Below, piece after piece: positions 14,901 to 15,256 of a stretch of DNA of 15,256 nucleotides. This stretch comes from an uncultured bacterium. GTDB lineage: Bacteria; Bacteroidota; Bacteroidia; Bacteroidales; JACABE01. Both the position numbers and the translations under genes were made by a program. The DNA lies in NCBI GenBank assembly GCA_903911455.1, contig CAIWDQ010000641.1, forward strand, positions 1-15,256. Direction: 5' to 3'. Under the pieces are notes generated by a model, which had not been told where the DNA came from, searched no databases, and saw only the letters and a program-made list of their open reading frames with translations. Every line of letters begins with the position of its first letter. The stretch's first letter is position 1.

Positions 14901-15112
14901 GTAAGATAACACGTAATACTAAAATCAGGATAATTCGTGATGGTATTGTTGTTTACACAGGCCGTTTAGGTTCATTGAAACGTTTTAAAGATGATGTTAA
15001 AGAAGTATCTACAGGCTACGAATGTGGTTTGAATATTGATAACTTCAACGACATTAAAGTTGGTGATATAGTTGAAGGTTACGAAGAAATAGAAGTAAAA
15101 CGTAAGCTTTAA
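11993..15112 (+). CDS. infB: Translation initiation factor IF-2
   Basis: IF-2 is the GTPase that places formyl-Met-tRNA on the 30S subunit and drives 50S joining. The 1039 residues comprise an N-terminal IF2N module (about 6-57, RLNKVAREFNIG) and a 400-residue E/K/P-rich disordered linker (about 60-455). A second IF2N module (about 460-518) and the GTPase domain follow. In the latter, G1 is GHVDHGKT (547-554), G3 DTPGH (594-598), G4 NKID (648-651) and G5 SAK (684-686). The beta-barrel, linker and C-terminal fMet-tRNA-binding domains run to KRKL. All GTP-binding residues are intact. Two adjacent ATG codons (11993 and 11996) could each serve as the start; the first is given. It is the last gene of the operon, followed by a strong terminator. 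Confidence 0.98.
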   Translation: MMAEENKNIRLNKVAREFNIGITTIVDYLAKKGHKIDNNPNSKIDEVMYKLLAKEFQSEKNVKETAQKIGLDYSGRGTVSLENIEREKKNDSDFDPEINELLIKNVTSFAPVEKQVETEGVPKIEELKEEVVIPIVEKLIHIEPEVTETVVEKEVEKVIPLEISNEHTKPEIIETAKEVPQQIEPEVIEKEPEIIAETEQIPEIEEEDQENKIKVIGKIDLSKLNQKTKPDKVSKEEKLKFKEKHKKEREALSPKIFKKEKELVKPEEIKVQENIVTPQVEEIITTVEAEAPNQVKDPSQEPKQINFLKTKYEKLEGPKIINKIELPVLKKPVLKKQQPVATSSDPKKQDKKRPRLKDKTEVQKPPTDKPHTPHAHPPKLEHKKPFVKEEKKGRFKVIKAIKPEVNDNEIEKQIKETLARLSPTGKSKTSKYRREKRQQVSQQYQEDQIRNEEDKKIIKVTEFVTANELASMMDVPVTSVIATCMNLGMFVSINQRLDAEALNIVADEFGYKVDFVSVEVLEAITDSEEADNPEDLIERAPIVTVMGHVDHGKTSLLDYIRNANVIAGEAGGITQHIGAYEVKLENGRKITFLDTPGHEAFTAMRARGAKITDVAIIVVACDDRIMPQTIEAINHAQAAGVPTVFAINKIDKPNANPEKIKEELANMNILVEDWGGKYQSQDISAKKGLNVDRLLEKVLLEAELLDLKGNPKKKATGTVIESSLDKGRGYVAKILVQNGTINVGDVILAGATYGKVKAMYNERNVSIKSAGPSAPVLLLGLNGAPQAGDKFNVMEDEREAKDISNKRLQLQREQGIRTQKHITLDEIGRRIAIGDFKQLNIIVKGDVDGSVEALSDSLLKLSTQEVQVNVIHKSVGQITESDILLASASDAIVIGFQVRPSLSARKLAEAEQIDVRLYSIIYNAINELKAAIEGMLAPDIEEKIVCNIEIREVFKITKVGTIAGCMVLDGKITRNTKIRIIRDGIVVYTGRLGSLKRFKDDVKEVSTGYECGLNIDNFNDIKVGDIVEGYEEIEVKRKL

Positions 15113-15127
15113 TCCTTATTTATAATT

Positions 15128-15170
15128 AAAAAAGAAAGGCTGTCATTAATTTGACAGCCTTTCTTTTTTT
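15128..15170 (+). terminator. Strong intrinsic terminator after infB
   Basis: An 18-bp perfect stem (15128-15145 with 15152-15169) has the core AGAAAGGCTGTCA and its complement, a TTAATT loop, and a T run of seven (15164-15170). It begins 15 bases after the infB stop. The A run on the 5' arm makes it usable from either strand. Confidence 0.95.
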
Positions 15171-15256
15171 ATAAAGAGAATATAAGTTGTATGTATACGT
15201 TATGATACATATTTTATTAATTAAATTATATTTTACTACTATTTTAAAAATAATGC
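15171..15256. other. Terminal AT-rich intergenic DNA
   Basis: No gene is seen. A small inverted repeat, ATGTAT (15191-15196) and ATACAT (15205-15210), is present but is not distinctive in such AT-rich DNA. Confidence 0.5.

Overview
The window looks like part of a chromosome from an AT-rich, uncultivated-type member of the Bacteroidota, probably Bacteroidales or a close relative. Four things support this. Three intergenic regions carry an exact TATCTTTG, matching the Bacteroidota -7 promoter consensus TAnnTTTG. Two large secreted proteins end in type A sorting domains of the type IX secretion system (T9SS), which is confined to this phylum. Start codons mostly lack Shine-Dalgarno sequences. 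The zinc-ribbon, Nif3, RimP, NusA and IF2 proteins read like Bacteroidales versions. The species cannot be fixed from sequence alone.

Layout. Bases 1-867 hold no convincing gene but contain a 41-bp tandem array (about 580-780) faced by one inverted degenerate unit (about 511-540). Bases 868-4431 are a minus-strand block read in the order nif3-like gene, C4 zinc-ribbon coiled-coil gene, hairpin terminator, TPR-protein gene. Bases 4432-5018 are a divergent intergenic region with a promoter at each end and eleven copies of a 21-bp repeat between them. The repeat is open on both strands and on the minus strand would encode a heptad (MDLKDVN-type) peptide. Bases 5019-9935 are a plus-strand accessory block: two T9SS cargo proteins 12 bases apart (a seven-motif Ycf48/BNR-like propeller and a 1023-residue mosaic), then a Blc-type lipocalin lipoprotein. 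Bases 10119-15170 are the conserved translation/transcription operon rimP-nusA-infB. It has its own promoter, a structured leader with a terminator-like hairpin just before rimP, and a strong terminator after infB.

How it fits together. The right-hand operon is housekeeping: 30S maturation (RimP), transcription elongation/termination (NusA) and initiation (IF2). The minus-strand trio is conserved but poorly understood cytoplasmic and envelope biology. The middle block is accessory cell-surface material. No classical defence system, phage, insertion sequence, CRISPR array or tRNA/rRNA gene was seen. The items most worth a second look are the rimP leader (possible attenuation, perhaps by NusA), the 21-bp heptad array, and the 41-bp array with its inverted partner.
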